A stretch of DNA of 33,953 bases. It comes from Thermoactinomyces daqus. Lineage in GTDB: Bacteria > Bacillota > Bacilli > Thermoactinomycetales > Thermoactinomycetaceae. The stretch spans positions 1-33,953 of the forward strand of contig NZ_JPST01000038.1 in assembly GCF_000763315.1 (NCBI RefSeq). Reading direction: 5' to 3'. Below are positions 32,067 to 33,953 of this stretch, piece by piece. Under the pieces are notes generated by a model, which saw nothing but the letters and a program-made list of their open reading frames with translations, had not been told where the DNA came from and did not search any database. How positions within the stretch are numbered: the stretch's first letter is position 1; each line of letters begins with the position of its first letter. Made by a program: the position numbers and the translations under genes.

Positions 32067-32969
32067 TTATAGCACTTTTTGTCCAAATACAGATCCCATG
32101 AGGGCAACTGCCACTTTTGCTGTCTGATTTTCCCGATCCAAAATCGGGTTCACTTCGACAAATTCGGCGGATGTCACAATCCCTGCCTCTGCCAGCATCT
32201 CCATGGCCAGATGGCTCTCTCTGTAAGTAACCCCGCCCGGTACCGGTGTTCCTACTCCGGGAGCATCTTTCGGATCAAGCCCATCCAGATCCAGGCTTAA
32301 ATGAACGCCATCCGTTCCATTGGAGACGATCCCGATGGCTTCCTCCATCACACGCGCCATGCCGAGGCGATCGATTTCATGCATGGTAAACACCTTGATC
32401 CCAAGCTGACCGATCAAGTCCCGCTCACCCGGGTCCAGCTCCCGAGCCCCGATAATCACCGTATGTTCCGGTCGTACCTTGGGGGCAAATCCGCCGATAT
32501 TCACCAGGTCCGGATGACCAATTCCAAGACTGACCGCCAGGGACATTCCATGGATGTTACCTGAAGGAGAGGTTTCCCCTGTATTTAAATCCCCGTGGGC
32601 ATCATACCAAATAACCCCCATATTTTCATACTGCGCTGCTGCACCTGCTATTGTTCCGATTGCCATACTGTGATCTCCGCCCAACACAAGCGGGAAACGA
32701 TCGCGCGCAATCACCCCGGAGACGGTTTCAGCCAATTTTTCGCAGACATCCCTGATTTCATTCAAATATTTTAACTTTGGATCACCCGCTGACTTTGATT
32801 CGGGACTGGGCACGTGCAAATCACCCAAATCTTCCACTTCATATCCAAGCTTTTGCAACAAAGCTTGCGCTGAAGCATAGCGAATGGCACTCGGACCCAT
32901 ATCAACTCCCCGGCGCCCTTGACCGAGATCCATTGGCATGCCAATAATCGTAATCGGTTTCTTTTCCAT
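32067..32969 (-). CDS. rocF: Arginase
   Basis: The 300-aa manganese enzyme splits arginine into ornithine and urea. The metal ligands are visible: H100 in LGGDHSMAIG, D123/H125/D127 in WYDAHGDLNT, and the two aspartates in SLDLDGLDP. The pattern of the substrate loop (SPSGNIHGM) fits arginase rather than agmatinase. I chose the second ATG (32969) because the AGGAG site lies 7 nt before it but only 1-2 nt before the first ATG. It is a single gene with its own terminator and a control region to the right. Confidence 0.95.
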   Translation of the reverse strand: MEKKPITIIGMPMDLGQGRRGVDMGPSAIRYASAQALLQKLGYEVEDLGDLHVPSPESKSAGDPKLKYLNEIRDVCEKLAETVSGVIARDRFPLVLGGDHSMAIGTIAGAAAQYENMGVIWYDAHGDLNTGETSPSGNIHGMSLAVSLGIGHPDLVNIGGFAPKVRPEHTVIIGARELDPGERDLIGQLGIKVFTMHEIDRLGMARVMEEAIGIVSNGTDGVHLSLDLDGLDPKDAPGVGTPVPGGVTYRESHLAMEMLAEAGIVTSAEFVEVNPILDRENQTAKVAVALMGSVFGQKVL

Positions 32970-33039
32970 AGCCATTCTCCTTTTTATCGAACTACAGGCG
33001 TATGAAATACAAGGTATTGGATGATCAACAATCTGATGA

Positions 33040-33127
33040 ACGAAGCGCTTTCATTTTAGCACAGAATTTCATTTACTTACAGAAATATTTTGGAAATAAT
33101 CTGCTTATTTTGGTATATTTATTCAAA
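33040..33127 (-). promoter_or_regulatory. Arginase control region: extended -10, ARG-box-like and cre-like sites
   Basis: The minus strand reads TGCTAAAAT (-10 at 33053-33058, extended form). An 18-bp site at 33110-33127 (TTTGAATAAATATACCAA on the minus strand) fits the ArgR/AhrC box with one mismatch. TGAAAGCGCTTCGT at 33040-33053 matches the first eleven positions of a CcpA site. No sigma-54 type -24/-12 element was seen. Confidence 0.4.
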
Positions 33128-33770
33128 TAAGAGGAATAAAGTAGCACATTTTTAATGATCGTGCACCATTCTTATTAAAAATTTAATAGATAGATTGATA
33201 GAATCCAGGATAATCGGAGAAAATTGATGAGCCGTGATCTTGCCCCGCACCAAAAAATGCCGGATCGGGAACAACCCATGGCACAGGACAAATGCATTTC
33301 TCATTGATCTCTTTTCCGGACGAAACCGGCTGCCCGGCATTTCACGAAACTGCATCCGTTCACTGGTTTCTCCGCATTCCCTCTTGATCAAGATTGTCAG
33401 TTTCTGTGAAGACCAATCACTTGCACGGTAGGATTAGCCCATATCTTTGCCTTGGAACAAGAATATGTTCATCCGCCTGATCTCCGCTGACCGGGATTGC
33501 ATAATGAGTAACCCATCCTGCTCACCGATGCTTTTTCTTCCAACAATAAAAAAAACCGTCATGCAGGCGTCTTTCTGTTATATTCGGGATTGATCTTTTC
33601 TTATGAGATTTATTACACGGTTCGGGTTTCCGGTCACGCAAATGCTCCCTCGGTCTTCTTTATTCTGTACTTTCCTGCCCGATTTCTCTCATCGTTTTTG
33701 TTTGGGCAGATTGATTCGTACCTGTCTGGCTTCCCCGAAATAAAAAAACGGATTGCAGCACGACATACAA
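33128..33770. other. Intergenic stretch without a supported gene
   Basis: Short open frames on both strands lack ribosome-binding sites and recognisable content. The plus-strand frame that runs from 33590 into the tRNAs is an artefact. An A8 run with a weak hairpin near 33547-33572 could be a minor minus-strand terminator. Confidence 0.5.
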
Positions 33771-33812
33771 AAAAGAGGACTTCGTTGGATGAACTCAACG
33801 AAGTCCTCTTTT
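33771..33812 (-). terminator. Terminator of the tRNA operon
   Basis: A 17-bp stem (33796-33812 with 33771-33787) with an 8-nt loop, 6 nt after the tRNA-Gly gene, ending in T on the minus strand. Confidence 0.92.
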
Positions 33813-33818
33813 TCAAGT

Positions 33819-33893
33819 TGGAGCGGAAGACGGGATTCGAACCCGCGACCCTCGCCTTGGCAAGGCGATGCTCTACCCCTGAGCCACTTCCGC
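33819..33893 (-). tRNA. tRNA-Gly (anticodon GCC)
   Basis: The 75-nt minus-strand sequence folds as a tRNA: acceptor GCGGAAG with CTTCCGC, D loop GGCTCAGGGGTAGAGC, anticodon loop CTTGCCAAG (GCC, at 33859-33861), T loop GGTTCGAATCC, and an encoded CCA end. It is the last gene of the operon. Confidence 0.97.
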
Positions 33894-33899
33894 ATAATA

Positions 33900-33953
33900 T
33901 GGTGAGCCATGAAGGACTCGAACCTTCGACACCCTGATTAAAAGTCAGGTGCT
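33900..33953 (-). tRNA. tRNA-Lys (anticodon TTT), 3' part only
   Basis: The minus strand shows the anticodon arm CCTGA-CTTTTAA-TCAGG (anticodon TTT), the T arm GGTTCGAGTCC and the acceptor end GGCTCA with encoded CCA. The 5' part lies beyond the right edge of the window. It is 6 nt from tRNA-Gly. Confidence 0.93.

Noticed and set aside
33152-33391. Minus-strand open frame of 79 codons upstream of arginase
   Set aside because: No ribosome-binding site and no recognised motif; the composition looks random.
33590-33937. Plus-strand open frame of 115 codons ending in KTGFEPATLALARR and SHEGLEPSTP
   Set aside because: Its second half is the reverse translation of the tRNA-Gly and tRNA-Lys genes, a well-known annotation artefact, and it has no ribosome-binding site.

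Overview
The window looks like a chromosomal segment of a low-to-mid GC, endospore-forming member of the Bacillales. The evidence is the gene content and order: acpS, a YdcC-like lipoprotein, alr, an NdoAI/NdoA (MazEF-type) pair, rsbU-rsbV-rsbW-sigB, tex, cmpA and a SprT-family gene, then later cdaA-cdaR-glmM-glmS with a glmS ribozyme. The sporulation gene cmpA supports a spore former. A thermoactinomycete-type or other non-Bacillus Bacillales genome would fit, but this cannot be settled from one window. I see no phage, insertion sequence, CRISPR array or origin.

Left part (1-12.9 kb, almost all on the minus strand). From right to left: acpS, a fused NAD(P)HX epimerase/dehydratase, a YdcC-like lipoprotein, a small two-helix membrane protein, alr, the NdoAI antitoxin and NdoA RNase toxin, and a compact sigma-B module (phosphatase RsbU, anti-anti-sigma RsbV, anti-sigma RsbW, SigB). 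These are followed by tex, the divergent 49-codon cmpA, a SprT-like gene and a beta-hydroxyacid dehydrogenase. The RsbR/RsbS/RsbT stressosome genes and rsbX, which flank this module in B. subtilis, are not here. The order resembles the staphylococcal mazEF-rsbUVW-sigB arrangement.

Middle part (13-22.4 kb, mixed strands). A MarR regulator with a palindrome over its promoter precedes a Rieske oxygenase gene broken by two frameshifts. Next come an IsdG-type heme-degrading monooxygenase, with a perfect palindrome between its -35 and -10 positions, and a four-helix membrane protein. An amino-acid permease preceded by a clear lysine riboswitch and promoter follows, so it is very probably a lysine permease. 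Then come a zinc-ribbon orphan, a 0.7-kb stretch without a convincing gene, a surface-anchored GH18 glycosidase, and a divergent LysE-type exporter / MocR-type regulator pair.

Right part (22.5-34 kb, minus strand). The cell-wall precursor block cdaA-cdaR-glmM leads into glmS, which has its own promoter, a complete glmS ribozyme and a long spacer. Upstream are ppc, with a candidate promoter implying a leader of about 470 nt, and arginase (rocF), with ARG-box-like and cre-like sites. The window ends in a tRNA operon: tRNA-Gly(GCC) and the 3' part of tRNA-Lys(TTT), closed by a strong terminator.

Most genes are familiar housekeeping or stress functions. The points most worth a second look are the reduced sigma-B module, the frameshifted Rieske gene beside a heme-degradation pair, the glmS ribozyme-to-gene spacer, the palindrome around the cdaA promoter, the ppc leader, and the orphan double hairpin near 9.74 kb.
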